From: Symsagittifera roscoffensis | Lineage: Eukaryota > Xenacoelomorpha > Acoela > Convolutidae | Assembly: GCF_963678635.1 (NCBI RefSeq) | Contig: NC_087068.1 | Coordinates: 60,001 to 124,000 of the forward strand | Length of the DNA stretch: 64,000 nucleotides | Direction: 5' to 3' | Part shown: piece after piece, positions 1 through 10,773 of the stretch | How the letters are laid out: the number at the start of each line of letters is the position of its first letter | Numbering within the stretch: position 1 is the stretch's first letter | Program-made: the position numbers and the translations under genes | Notes under the pieces: model-generated | Seen by the model: the letters and a program-made list of their open reading frames with translations, nothing else | Told to the model about the DNA's origin: nothing | The model's database searches: none

Positions 1-796
1 GGCAACGAGAAGATGAAACAATAGACAAGTTTCTCGATGATTTGGAAATGCTGAGAAGACGCAGCCAACCGGATGAGTCAAACCGAAGGATGAACCTGGC
101 CGTAGCCCTCAAAATTCATCGATGGTGTGGAAAAATGATGAACTTCGTACGATGCTAGCAACGCATTACACACCACTATCAACTAATGCGCCAACACCGG
201 AGGAGTTGAGGCTCAAATCAAAAGAGTATCTTTTGTTGAAACCTCCTTCGAGATCTGGATATTACAAGAACAATTATGGCAATTTTAACAAACGGACCAG
301 CAAACCAAGGGAACAATTGGTACAAACCGAGGGATGATATTGAACAAGAGACCGTTCTTGTGCTAATTGCAGTTCAACAGACCATCATGTGTCAGCATGC
401 CCAGCTTACAAACAAGGCATGAAAGCAATAGGCTTTAGCCTCGAGGACGAAGATTTGTCAGAGTTGGATCATGAGGATTTCATGAGAGGAGTAATTGCGA
501 AATTCGGCCCGAGGTGTTTCTTTTGTAACTTGGAAGGTCATTTTAAATCAGATTGTCCGCAATTCTGGGATGCAGTAGCAGACATCAAGCATCCAAGACA
601 TGAAGAAGCTTTGTCAGGAGTGAAAGCCAGCAAGGCTCGACTTTTGAGTGAAGCGGAGGCACGCAGAAAGGATAAACCTCAAGAGCTGGTGGCAAAGAAG
701 ATGCAAGCGGTAACAGGGAAGCACGTGATCCGGAACCAGCAACTTCGGCCGATGACTTCAAAATCGATTATAGGGCAGCTGCGAGGGATGCTATAA
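1..796 (+). pseudogene. gag: Gag, C-terminal part (broken)
   Basis: This is the end of the Gag capsid region followed by the nucleocapsid. Two zinc knuckles of CX2CX4HX4C spacing lie in the 365-570 region; the second is CFFCNLEGHFKSDC. Compared with copy B (13180-13860) there are small indels near 110, 285 and 345 that split the frame into three pieces. Gag would package the element RNA into cytoplasmic particles. The last piece ends with TAA at 794-796 and overlaps the start of the pol frame. The 5' half lies outside the window. Confidence 0.85.
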
Positions 797-3700
797 ATAG
801 AGTACAGCAGGAACTAGTGACGAAAGAGATTGAGCAAAAAGGTGAAACTCGAGCTGGAGAATGAAAAATTACAGGAGCAACTGAACGCCTTTGAAGCAAC
901 GGAAGTTGAAGAGGCAAAAGCACCAAGCAGCTTGAGCATGAAACTTAATGTTATCTCTGGTCAGAGGTTCGGTATGGCACCGCAAGGAGGTAAAATACAG
1001 TCGATAATCTCGGTGGCAGGGCATCAGGTAATCAGAATCTGAGTGAACCATTTGAGTTCACTTTGATGCATTTGGACACATATGCAGACTATCTGAGGCA
1101 GATGGAGCCACGCACCGAGTCGAGGGCTGTGAGGGCACTACTAACCACGGGTGGCCCTCGCATGAAGAAACTTCATGGACGCTACCTAGAAGTCTATGGG
1201 CCGTATCAAGTGATGCTGAACGTGGATGGGATCAGAATCTACACCAAGGACTTAAGTAACAAAAGATGATGACCAAATAGGGCAGATCTATTTGGGTGAA
1301 GAGGACATCAAAGTCCGCAGGATAGGCCGTGACGCCATGATGGAACAAGACGCGGTACACATTGGATATGAAGCAGATGTGACAGCACACCTGCTCGACA
1401 CCAACGGAACAAAAATCGGAGTCACAGGGCTTCTGGACACAGGAGCGGTGGTGAGTGTGATGCCGATAAAAACTTGGGAAAGAATGGGCTTCACACGGGA
1501 AGATCTGATTCCTACGAACCTCCGACTGGCCGCCGCAAATCGAGGAGCCATCTACGTAGCCGGAAGAACACCGATAACGGTCCTTCACATGGGAGGACGA
1601 GACCTTTGGATGAGCTTCCTGGTGGTAGAGAATCTGGACGACGCCGACCAATTCATCTTGGGCAGAGATTTTGTCAGGAATTTTGACGTGATGATTGACT
1701 TGAACAACGGTCTAATACGGATTAGAAACCCAGACCGAAAGTATGTTAAGAGACCAATTAATAGGATAATAACAGATGAAAATAATGTACCAGTTTTTTT
1801 GGATAGAAAAGTAAAGTTACAACCAGGACAAGCTGTAGTAGCAATTTTTAGAATGAGAAATTTAAATTCGTTAAGTGATAGCAAACAGGTTTGCTTAGTA
1901 CCGAATCCAAATAGTCAGAGTTCGGTGATTTTAGGCCGGAGCTTCTCGGTAACGCGAAACGGACTGTGTGTCAGTGTGTTGTTGAACACAATGGACACCA
2001 CGGTTTCAATCCAGCGTGGAAAGAAGCTTGGCTACGCCTTGCCGATGAGGACCGACTATGAGGAGACACAAAACTTGAAGAAACATAATGTGAAAGACTG
2101 TCCTTATCATGCAAATAAAGATAAAATCTTAAAGAGAATTAATGAATTAAAATCTATTCATAAATTGTTTTCAATGAAATCCGAAACGGACGACGGCTTA
2201 TCAAGCTGCTCGAATTTTCCGGAACGCCCCTCTTCATACGAACTAGAATCTGACAAACCGGTTTTGCCAGAGATAGAACATTTGAAGGGAAAAATAGGTG
2301 AGGGAGATTTCGAAAAATTGCGGGACCTCCTAGATCGGAACGCCGAAGTATTTTCAAAACATAAGGCGGACATCGGTTGCTGTAATTTCGTCGAACACGA
2401 AATCGAACTAGAAGAGGGCGCCGTTCCCCATAGGGAAGGCGCAAGGCGAATGACGCCACATAAATCGGAAGCGTGCCGAGCGGAAATAGAAATGTTGCTT
2501 GAATACGACATGATAGAACCCTCGAAATCGCCGTGGGCTTGCGGGGTAGTCATGGCGAAAAAGAAAGGGGGCAGCTTAGATTTTGTTGTGACTTTCGTTA
2601 CTTGAACGCGGTAACGATTAAAGATGCGTACCCGATACCGCGAATAGACGAGAGCCTATCCAAACTTGGTGATGCAAAGTTCTTCACCACATTGGACTTG
2701 GGTTCTGCCTTCTGGCAGGTTCCTCTGCGAAAGAAGGACAGAGAGAAAACAGGATTCGCGTGCGAATTGGGGTTGTACCAGTGGAAGAGGATGCCCTTCG
2801 GCTTGTGCAATGCAACAGCAACTTTTCAAAGGCTGATGGCTCAGGCTTTGACAGGAGTGACCAAAAAGTACGGGAATCTCTTGATGTGCTACGTGGATGA
2901 TGTAGTCATAGCGACACCGACCCTGGAGGATCACATTGATCGGCTCGATGAGGTCTTCGGATGTATGAAAAGAGCAGGCTTGAAATGCAAACCATCGAAA
3001 TGTGAAATCCTTAGGGATTCGATCAAGTACCTGGGAAGAATGGTGGACAGGCATGGTGTGAGGCCAGATCCAGAAGCAGTAGAGGCTGTGCTGACATGGA
3101 AAGCTCCTAGAACGGACACACAGCTCATGAGCTTCCTAGGGTTTGCCAATTACTACCGTGAATTCATTAAAGGATATGCGGACAAGGTGTATCCGATGCA
3201 GAAGCTGATGCGCAACAAAGGGAAGAAGTTCGAATGGAACGATGAGGCACAAGTTGCTTTCGAGAACATAAAGCGGGAACTGTGCGAAGCGCCAGTGCTC
3301 GGCATGCCTACAGAAAAGGGCATGTATGTTCTTGACACAGACGCATCGGTGGTGGCCATCTCAGGAATATTGCATCAAGAGCAAGAATGGAACGGAAGAA
3401 CAGTTCTCCGTCCCATTGCATACGGCAGCAAAGTCTTGAGTGACACAGAGATGAAATATGGCGCACCAAAAGCAGAAATGTTTGCAGTAGTCACCTTCGT
3501 AGAAAAGTACCGTGCATACTTGGGGAGCGCTCCCTTCAAGTTACGCGTGGACAACAGAGCGTTATCCTGGTTGAAGACCTACTCGATGGATCAGAGTTAT
3601 ATTGGTAGATGGATAGTAAGACTGGATGGCTACCATATGATAATCGAACATAGGATGCGTGATAAACACCAGAATGCTGACAGCCTCAGTAAGAAAACTG

Positions 3701-4431
3701 AGTTCTATGAAAGATTGGAGCAGAAGCAGGCCAATCAGACGGAAGTAAAGGAGGGATTCTCGTTCTGGACAAAGAAACTTATGAAGCGCTTCCCTTAACG
3801 AGATGGTTGGATAAATCAGGACATCCAATTCCAGGGCACCCTGAGTTACCTGTAGAGAAAGCAGCCGAGATAAAGATCCTGTCCAAGGAGGATCCGGTCC
3901 CCTTGATCTGTTGCTGCGCTCGAACCTGGTCCAGCAAGAACTCTCTCGCATGAATATAAACAGCCTCTCATTATTGGATAAAACGGTGCAAGTCACACCC
4001 CAAGTGATGCGGATGCTGGGTGGATTGTTAGAAAGAGAAGTGACCAGAGATAACCCCGAGTGGACAGCAGCAGTGGCATCGCTAACAGTCAGTGAGAAGG
4101 TGAAGATCATGCCGTCCAGACGACAGCACGAAGAGAACGAAAGGATTGTAGGACAATAGTTCAGCAACTAGTATCCTCAATACCCCAGGAGATTTTAACA
4201 AGTACTTCTTACGGACAGAAAGAACAGGGGAGCAGCAAGCGAAAGAAAACCGTCACCTTTGTAGACCGGGATAAAGAGGTGAAGTTGTAAAACAAAATCT
4301 GCTGCAAGACTATTTGTCAGGGGAGAAGGATAAGGAGAAAAACCAGCGATCACAAGATCAACACCCGGGACAAGTGAATTGGTCCGGGGAATCCGAGATA
4401 GACGAGAAAATTCCTGATGAGAAACAGGACC

Positions 4432-4460
4432 TAGAGAACAAGGTTTTGTCCGGGGAGTTC
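4432..4460 (+). promoter_or_regulatory. Internal polypurine-tract-like motif (copy A)
   Basis: TTTTGTCCGGGGAG inside the pol frame matches the element's own 3' polypurine tract. Two weaker relatives lie upstream near 4316 and 4381. The motif codes for Leu-Ser-Gly-Glu. Confidence 0.4.
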
Positions 4461-6905
4461 AGATGGATGCGAAGGAAATACAGATATGATCTGGAGGAGC
4501 GTGCAGTCTCCAGCACAACACCTTCGACGGATAATGATTCCCGAAACTCAGGAATGGATACCTATTCCGACAGGAATTCGACCTCGGGATCAGAACTGTC
4601 AGAACTAGCGATACACACGCTACTAGTGGAAACTCGGGCGAGAGACCTGGACAGAGAGGTGTACCAGGATCCGGACAGCGATCGCTACCTTATACCGAGC
4701 GAAAGTGTCTTTGACAACGCAGCGGATGACTTAGAAACAATAGCAGTATCGAAACGTTCGATGAGCTTATTGCCACAGAAAGAGGCAGTCAGGACTGATC
4801 TTCAACCATTTCAGCAAGAAACACAACCGTTGGCGAAGATTTGGTGTGTTAAGATGGAAGAAGACACACATCAGCCCAACGAGCTGAATAGTCAGATGAG
4901 GGTCATGAAGACGTACTTGAAGGCGAGATACAGACTCTCGGACCTTCTAAGGGCGCAGAGAAATGATCGCATGACAAGCAACCTAAAAAAGGTGGATAGA
5001 AAACGGTGCACCTGACAAAGGTGACCTAGAAGAAGACAGCTATAGGATCCTGAGACAATACTTCATGCAGAAGGAGGGGAGATTATATCTGAACAAGGAA
5101 GGGATCGTGGCTTGCAGGAGAAGAGAAGAAGACAAGGTCTTATACAAATATAACGCGATAGTGTTGCCGCAACTCTATCAGACAGAACTATTATTCAGGT
5201 CGCATGATCAGATGGGCCATCAAGGGATCGACAAAGTGTATCAGAGGATCCTGAAGCGCTTTGAGTGGCCTGGAATGAAAAAGGCATGTGAGAAATGGGT
5301 AACAGCCTGCCTGTCATGCCAACAGGTCAAGGATCCAAGGAAGTTGCGATTTCCTTTACAGTCGATTGAGTCGTCTGAATTCAACGAGGTGGTGCAGATA
5401 GATCACCAGAAGATATGCATGACAGACAGCGGTTACAACCAAGTCTTGGTCATGATAGATCACTTCACGAAGTATGCAGAGGCCGTGCCCTGCATAACTG
5501 CCTCGGCGGAAGAGACATGCGACCACCTGATCAATACGTGGATAGCAAGACATGGTTGTCCAATGACGTTTCAATCGGACAATGGAACGGCTTTCGTAGG
5601 CGAGCTTACGAAAGAGCTTATGAGACGGTCACAAGTCGCTCAGGCTCACTCCACGACATACCATCCTCAGACGAATGGCTTAGTGGAAAGACAGAATATG
5701 ACGTTAGTGTCGATGCTGAGAGTATATTTTTCCAGGTACATGACCGATTGGGACAGATACCTTCCACAGGTGATGGGAGCATATAACAGCACGCAACACT
5801 CCACCACCGGAGTCAGTCCACACATGATGCTAACGGGACACGAAAAGTCTTTACGCTTAACCTTCTTCTACCCAGAGTATGAGGGAAAGAAAACGTCCCC
5901 ACAGGTCTACGTGAGGGATGTGATCAGACGCCAACTGGAGTTGAATGATTTGTGTAGACGAAATACTCAGCAAGCGCAGGCAAGGCAGAGGAAAAGATTC
6001 GATAAGAAAGCAGCTGGTGCAAAGGCTTACTCGGTGGGAGACTACGTATGGGTATTTCAGAACGTTATACCACCGAAAGGGACAAAAAAGCTCCTAAAAA
6101 AATGGAGGGGACCCTTTATGATTACAGAGGTGCACCAGGAGGGACGTTTTTATAGACTGAGTACTGGCCGAGCCGCCCACTACGAGAACATCAAGCCACA
6201 CAATCCATCGACAGAAGACTGGTGTATACCTGCAGACATGGAAGGAGGGGATTATCTATTGATGAATCCTGCTTGTGAGGTCAATGAAAAGGGCACCAGG
6301 GAGAAGAACGATGGAAACGAAGTCGTAGAGGAAGGTACGGATACACCGCTGGACCTGGATCCAAACGAGGAGATCGAAGCGGACGATGAAACCTTACCCT
6401 ACGCAGAGGAAGATTGGCAGGATCCCGAACAGACAGAAGTTCCCAAGAACTTGGAACCGGATCTTCCGTTCACGATACAGACTCGTCAGAAGGACGGGTC
6501 GAGACCAAGAAAGAAATACAATCCTTACGGTGACGACTTCGTAGTGGATAGGATAGATCTGAAGAAGATAGTGGAGGAAGTAGTGGGTCTAGAGGAAATA
6601 ACTGTGTCACAAGACATTGACATAGTCGATGATCACGACGATGAGTGGGTTGACGACTGGTCGAAACCCGAGGTAGAATTCGACAACGAGCAACAGCAGT
6701 CATATGAACAAGACTTGACGATACTGCGTGTCTTAGAGTGGCTGAATAAAACGACCTCGGATCCTGAGGAGACCAGTGTCACGATTCAAGACGTAGATCG
6801 TGAAAGCATGAAATATATCAAGACCGAACGAGATGATCCTTCCTGGGCTGCCCAGGAAGGACGACTACTCATTCCAGCTTCTAACCTCGACTTGATAACC
6901 GGTAT

Positions 6906-6947
6906 GCGATCGACGGGGACGTCGATGGATATTTTTGTCCGGGGAGT
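6906..6947 (+). promoter_or_regulatory. Central polypurine-tract-like segment (copy A)
   Basis: A 42-nt coding stretch runs from GCGATC to TTTTTGTCCGGGGAGT. It has the same order of blocks as the sequence just upstream of copy C's 3' LTR (19109-19149, other strand): GCGATC, GGGAC, GATGGA, TGTCCGGGGAGT. It encodes part of the region SMDIFVRGVG. Confidence 0.5.
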
Positions 6948-7013
6948 GGGGGTAGGACTTACCCACACTGAAAACTTGATAATAAAAAAATTAAGAATTG
7001 CAAGAGAAACAGG

Positions 7014-7213
7014 NNNNNNNNNNNNNNNNNNNNNNNNNNNNNNNNNNNNNNNNNNNNNNNNNNNNNNNNNNNNNNNNNNNNNNNNNNNNNNNNNNNNNNN
7101 NNNNNNNNNNNNNNNNNNNNNNNNNNNNNNNNNNNNNNNNNNNNNNNNNNNNNNNNNNNNNNNNNNNNNNNNNNNNNNNNNNNNNNNNNNNNNNNNNNNN
7201 NNNNNNNNNNNNN
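7014..7213. other. Assembly gap (200 N)
   Basis: Exactly 200 N, so probably a gap of unknown true size. It separates copy A pol from an LTR that starts about 210 bp inside its expected 5' end, by comparison with 52316-52525. Confidence 0.98.
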
Positions 7214-7395
7214 TTTTTGGCAGAAAAGCTGAAAAGCAACAGAACAATTTTAGCTGCGATTGCGAAAAGTGCGGAAATTGTGATAAAAAACGACAACAAA
7301 TCACGGAGCTGACAGAGAACGTTCCGAGTTGCAACAATTGTGTCGCTACAATAGTTGCAAGGCCGTTGCGAACAACAGTGAAGGGTGGAAGACAG

Positions 7396-7462
7396 CCTTC
7401 CGGGTTACGGAGAAATCAAGATTAACATACTTGATTCAGTGGATTCAAGAATCCGGAAGGGT
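7396..7462 (+). repeat. LTR-borne stem-loop cassette
   Basis: Complementary ends CCTTCCGG and CCGGAAGG enclose an inner inverted pair AATCAAG/CTTGATT. The same cassette sits in the 3' LTR at 52706-52772. It has the layout of the leader cassettes. Confidence 0.55.
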
Positions 7463-7842
7463 TTCGGGACTGAGACTTTTACCATTTTATATAAACTTTT
7501 AGCTTCCTGTCATGTCCTGAATTGAATTTAATTAACAACTGGATTCATTTTGATAAGGATGAGAAGCTAGGAGTTGGGGGAAAGGGTTGATCCATCTTCG
7601 ATGGAGATGATGATTTTTATCTACTGAACAAAAACAATAATAATTCAATAAGTAGTAGCCCTGTTTTTAGGAGTGACCTCGTGGTCTGGGGATACTGAGA
7701 CCCAGCCATGAGCTCACTATTTCTGCATGTAATTAAGTTATTTTGAGTGTTTTGACCGAAGCCGAAAGCAGTAACGTTTTTGTCGACCCGATGTTAGAAA
7801 AGACCACCGAAAGTACTGGCTTGGTAGAGACGGTGAAAGGCA

Positions 7843-7848
7843 TATAAA
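7843..7848 (+). promoter_or_regulatory. Candidate LTR TATA box
   Basis: TATAAA within GCATATAAAGC lies about 80 nt before the LTR end. If it is the promoter, R plus U5 would be only about 50-55 nt. The copy C LTR lacks this box at the aligned place, so the assignment is tentative. Confidence 0.4.
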
Positions 7849-7940
7849 GCTCTGTTTAGACGTTAGCCAGTCGTCTTAGGACTTAGTTTTATTTTCCGTC
7901 GATATGTATCTTCCGGGCGAATGTTACATATATGTTTTTA

Positions 7941-7958
7941 TGGCGCTCCTGGGTGTTA
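7941..7958 (+). promoter_or_regulatory. Candidate primer binding site
   Basis: TGGCGCTCCTGGGTG starts with TGG, as tRNA-primed sites do, 12 nt after the LTR. The same 15 bases at the same distance occur in copy C (41764-41778, other strand), although the flanks differ. I cannot assign the tRNA. The spacing is larger than is usual for Ty3/Gypsy. Confidence 0.5.
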
Positions 7959-7989
7959 TTCTTTTTTAACATCATGACCGGCAGAACCG

Positions 7990-8065
7990 TTAACGAGCAC
8001 TCCACGCCGAGCGGATGCTCACATTAACGGCCTTAATAGGCCTAAACCGCCGGGGCGGAAGGGTA
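7990..8065 (+). repeat. Leader cassette 1 (copy B)
   Basis: A GC-rich inverted-repeat segment ends in GGCGGAAGGGT. It corresponds by order and partial sequence (GGCCTTAAT) to 41667-41712 of copy C. It is the weakest of the four matched cassettes. Confidence 0.4.
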
Positions 8066-8081
8066 GTTCGGAGCGCGGAAG

Positions 8082-8148
8082 CCTTCCGGATTACCGTGAA
8101 TAGCTTTTTAACTTAGTTAAGACCGAAAACTCACGAATCAGGAAGGGT
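8082..8148 (+). repeat. Leader cassette 2 (copy B)
   Basis: It runs from CCTTCCGG to GGAAGGGT with the core TTTTTAACTTAGTTAA followed by ACCGAAAA. The same core occurs in copy C at 41575-41641 (other strand) in the same position of the series. Confidence 0.65.
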
Positions 8149-8159
8149 GGGGGGATCGG

Positions 8160-8310
8160 CCATTCCCTCGTTCCCTGAGAGGTTTGTGACCAAAAACACT
8201 TAAAGATATATATAAAACCAAACAAAAAGTAGTATAGTACCCAAGAAAAACAAAAAACATAAAAAAATAACCGAAAATACCAAAAACAGTAAAAAAGTAA
8301 AAAATCAGTA
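8160..8310 (+). other. A-rich leader tract (copy B)
   Basis: The sense strand is dominated by A with repeats of CCAAAAACAGTAAAAAA type, followed by GATGTGATC. Copy C has the matching tract at about 41350-41535 (other strand). It is conserved in composition and position between diverged copies and looks unstructured. Confidence 0.5.
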
Positions 8311-8439
8311 GAAATCATCCCCCCAGACAAGATGTGATCCGACCCCCCGTTGTGGTTGATAGATATATTGTTGTTACAGGCATTTATATCAGTCAGGGTT
8401 GTTATGATCAATTTTGTAGCCTGTTTGTGAGGCTTGTAC

Positions 8440-8499
8440 TGTAGGGTTATTTGAGCATTTAAGCACGTTAATGATAAATTAGGCTCAATCCGGAAGGGT
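8440..8499 (+). repeat. Leader cassette 3 (copy B)
   Basis: The core ATTTGAG then TTTAAGCACGTTAATG is followed by CCGGAAGGGT. It matches 41195-41261 of copy C (other strand), third in order there too. Confidence 0.65.
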
Positions 8500-8691
8500 C
8501 AGCTGATTTGCGCTCAATTCGGAAGGGTCTTGGGAGAAGACTGATCGGGCAAGCAGTACAAGGAGCAACAAGAAGGCGCTCAACGACAACAACAATCGAC
8601 TGTTGGGTATCGTTAACAAGTTTTGTATCCCTTTTGGTACAAAAAGTAAGATAGTATTCTGTGGGGGGCTCGACAGTGCTGCACTGTAGTG

Positions 8692-8760
8692 ACCCTTCAC
8701 CGAACTGCGAATATCCGAGTTAAGCACCTTAATTCGGATATTAAACAAACCCGGAGGGGT
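8692..8760 (+). repeat. Leader cassette 4 (copy B), 14-bp hairpin
   Basis: ACCCTTC and GGAGGGGT flank AATATCCGAGTTAA, a short loop and TTAATTCGGATATT. As RNA this is a 14-bp stem with one G-U pair. The copy C counterpart is at 40969-41035 (other strand). Confidence 0.7.
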
Positions 8761-9146
8761 ATAGTATTACTAATATTATTACTAATTTAGTCTATATTAA
8801 TACTCTTATACCGTTTTTCAGTGAAAAACACAGAAAGCAGACCGGTTTTTGGGGTCAAAATAGCGATTTTTGAGATATCGATATTTTTTGAAACGAAAAA
8901 AAAAAACGCTAAATTAGTGTGTTACATTGTAACTGCACTACTACAATAGATAGAACCGGTTAAGTTTAGTTCGGAAGTGATTGGAACTAATTTGGAACAA
9001 AAAACCAAATTTTCGTGATTTTTGAAAAAACGAAACACTAAAAATTCAGAAAATTTTTTGAAAATTTTGAGTTAGAACAGTAAAAACAGTTGTTCGGACA
9101 AAGTCCACTAGTGAATCTACAAGTTTTAAAACCCGCTACCCGAAAA

Positions 9147-9213
9147 CCTTCCCGGTTGCAGGGAAATCGAAATTAACGTGTTTGATTTGGCGGATTCATC
9201 AATCCGGAGGGGT
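9147..9213 (+). repeat. Further leader cassette (copy B)
   Basis: It runs from CCTTCCCGG to CCGGAGGGGT and resembles the LTR cassette at 7396-7462: AAATCGAAATTAAC then TTGATT and a GGATTCATCAATCCGG end. A shorter relative is at 9726-9783. Confidence 0.5.
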
Positions 9214-9839
9214 ACAGGTAGCATAGTTTTTCGCAAATTTTTTCAACTAAAGAGCGTTTTAGATCGGGTCTTTTGCTTTGAACTAGAAAATTATAGGCCT
9301 TCTGAGCTCGGATCAAAAATTTTTAGGTCGAAAAGACCAGATTTGCGGAAAAAGTTAGGCGGAACCTATAAGAGAGAGATTTCTTGACTTTAGAAAAAAG
9401 ACGTTTTGATTAATAACTTTCGAACTACTAGGCATATCGAGTTGATCTTGGTACCAATAGATCAGAAATTAGCCGAGCTTACCGATAGGAACAGAATTTT
9501 GTCGGAAAAGTAAGCGTGAAAATTTTTTGAGATTGTTTTCAGCAGATTCACCAATTCGGGAGGGTAGACCCTTCACGTTTTATAAATTTCTTTTAGAAAA
9601 GCCCTTATACCCCTACCAAAAGGTAATAGCGGTTGAATAAAGTAACTTTAGGCCGCTCTAGACGAAAAGGGAAGGCTAAAGACACAGAAAAACCTTATTC
9701 GAGCCGAAGTTAGGCGAGCGATAAGACCCTTCACCGTTAGTGTGAATTGTCAAATAAGAGGCTTAACTTCAATCCGGAAGGGTCTAGGAAAGTAGTACAT
9801 ACACTTCCTAGTTAATTGAAAGATCAAAATTGCATCGGA

Positions 9840-10110
9840 GAACGTATCCGGAGGGGTATAGGTTGAAAGAAGGAAATCTCCGAAAAGCTACTTTTACAAA
9901 ACCGGAGGGCTCCCAATCCGGAGGGGTCAAAAAATTTTTTCAAATTAGGAGGGGTCCGAATCCGGAGGGGTCTTGTAGTTGCTAATTCGGAGGGGTCCAA
10001 ATCCGGAGGGGTCTTATATTAACCAACTCAGAGGGGTCCCAATCCGGAGGGGTCTAGATTTTGTTAGTCCGGAAGGGTCCTATTTGTGCCAATCCGGAGG
10101 GGTATTATTT
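9840..10110 (+). repeat. Array of CCGGAGGGGT repeats
   Basis: More than ten copies of (A)TCCGGAGGGGTC or close variants occur in 270 bp, unevenly spaced and often paired. This is the 3' half of the cassette border motif, amplified alone. In copy C the other half (ACCCTCC in sense) is the one amplified. Confidence 0.7.
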
Positions 10111-10333
10111 TATTAAAGGACTTAGGTAGACGGAAGAAAGACTAAAGTGAGAGGTATTAGGTTATTAGCAGACAGGCTAGGAATCAGTGACTGCACTGGT
10201 AACTTGCCTTTCAATGAAAACCAGACCAAAACAAAACAGGTCCGAACTCGGATATTCGCGACACTAAGTCTAAACTAAAAAGAGCGTAATTCATTGGTGT
10301 GGATTGAAACCCAATACGTTTTTGTGAAAAGTG

Positions 10334-10426
10334 ACTGCCCTGAGGATTTTAGTAGGTCTAGCTCGGGCAGTCCGAAGGCAGATAGGTAACACAGTTATCG
10401 GTGGGTGCAATAGACGCCCACTTGAG
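10334..10426 (+). promoter_or_regulatory. Conserved pre-gag leader module with hairpin
   Basis: The blocks TGCCCTGAG, TAGTAGG and CTCGGGCA are followed by a hairpin of GTGGGTG and CGCCCAC and then TTGAGA. Copy C carries the same ordered blocks in its leader, twice (39085-39420, other strand). Conservation in diverged copies near gag suggests a packaging or translation signal (inference). Confidence 0.55.
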
Positions 10427-10773
10427 AAAATTACTGCCTTCAAAGTTTTGTCTGTTTGGTGCAGCACCAAGCAGGGAAATCTTTTTCTTTAAAGAAACAA
10501 GTTCGACTATTGTACTGCGACCGACTAAAAGTACAGGACACATACGTTTTTTATAGAGATATTCATATTCTGTCATTATATATATATTTTTTTTGTTTTT
10601 GATTTTAAATCAACATAAACTGTGCTTGATTGGGTAGTGGGTACACTATCTTTTAAAATGACTGATAACATCATATTGTGCTAGTTTCCAAATCTTACGA
10701 CCGATAATCGGTTAGTGTGAATAATTTTTATACAAACTGTACTCTGATAACATACAGGGATTCGTGGTCACTA

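Larger units (their letters stand above)
1..7013 (+). mobile_element. Copy A: truncated, decayed giant Ty3/Gypsy retrotransposon
   Basis: The window opens inside gag and runs through pol to an assembly gap. The order protease, reverse transcriptase, RNase H, integrase is that of Ty3/Gypsy elements. It is closely related to copy B (11176-18224 and 42675-45082); from about 5690 to 7013 the two are almost identical. At least eight frameshifts break the frames, so the copy is dead. Its macrodomain, ORF3 and 3' LTR start are not visible, because the 200-N gap falls there. It may share the LTR at 7214-7928 with copy B as a tandem arrangement, or the gap may join unrelated copies. The sequence cannot decide between these. 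Confidence 0.9.
797..7013 (+). pseudogene. pol: Pol polyprotein (broken): PR-RT-RH-INT
   Basis: The retropepsin motif LLDTGAVVSVMP is near 1430-1465. Reverse transcriptase spans about 2400-3100 with CYVDDVV at 2887-2907. RNase H starts near DTDAS at 3334. Integrase has an HHCC-type zinc site (5205-5330) and a DD35E core, with Asp in VVQIDHQ near 5401, Asp in QSDNG at 5578 and Glu in GLVERQ at 5686. A GPY/F module with WRGPF follows near 6100, then an acidic tail. Frameshifts by comparison with copies B and C lie near 838, 1036, 1255, 2575, 3765, 3902, 4143, 4285 and 4988. The macrodomain-like end seen in B and C would begin in the N gap. The Tyr of YxDD is present here, unlike in copy C. Confidence 0.9.
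7214..7928 (+). repeat. 5' LTR of copy B (start missing in gap)
   Basis: It matches 52525-53202 of the 3' LTR almost base for base and ends with GGGCGAATGTTACA. It carries 36 nt (7465-7500) absent from the 3' LTR, including TATATAA. The leader and primer site follow directly, which makes this a 5' LTR for copy B. It may also have been the 3' LTR of copy A. Confidence 0.85.

Noticed and set aside
2154-2553. Antisense ORFs across pol and ORF3 (also 21401-21814, 24010-24408, 36797-37309 and others)
   Set aside because: They are shadows of the sense frames with no independent support and low-complexity translations.
6786-7337. ORFs reading through the N gap
   Set aside because: The reading frame is an artefact of 200 undefined bases.
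9840-10110. CRISPR-like array
   Set aside because: Repeats are about 10-12 bp with irregular spacing, no spacers of constant size and no cas genes. The context is a eukaryotic retroelement leader.
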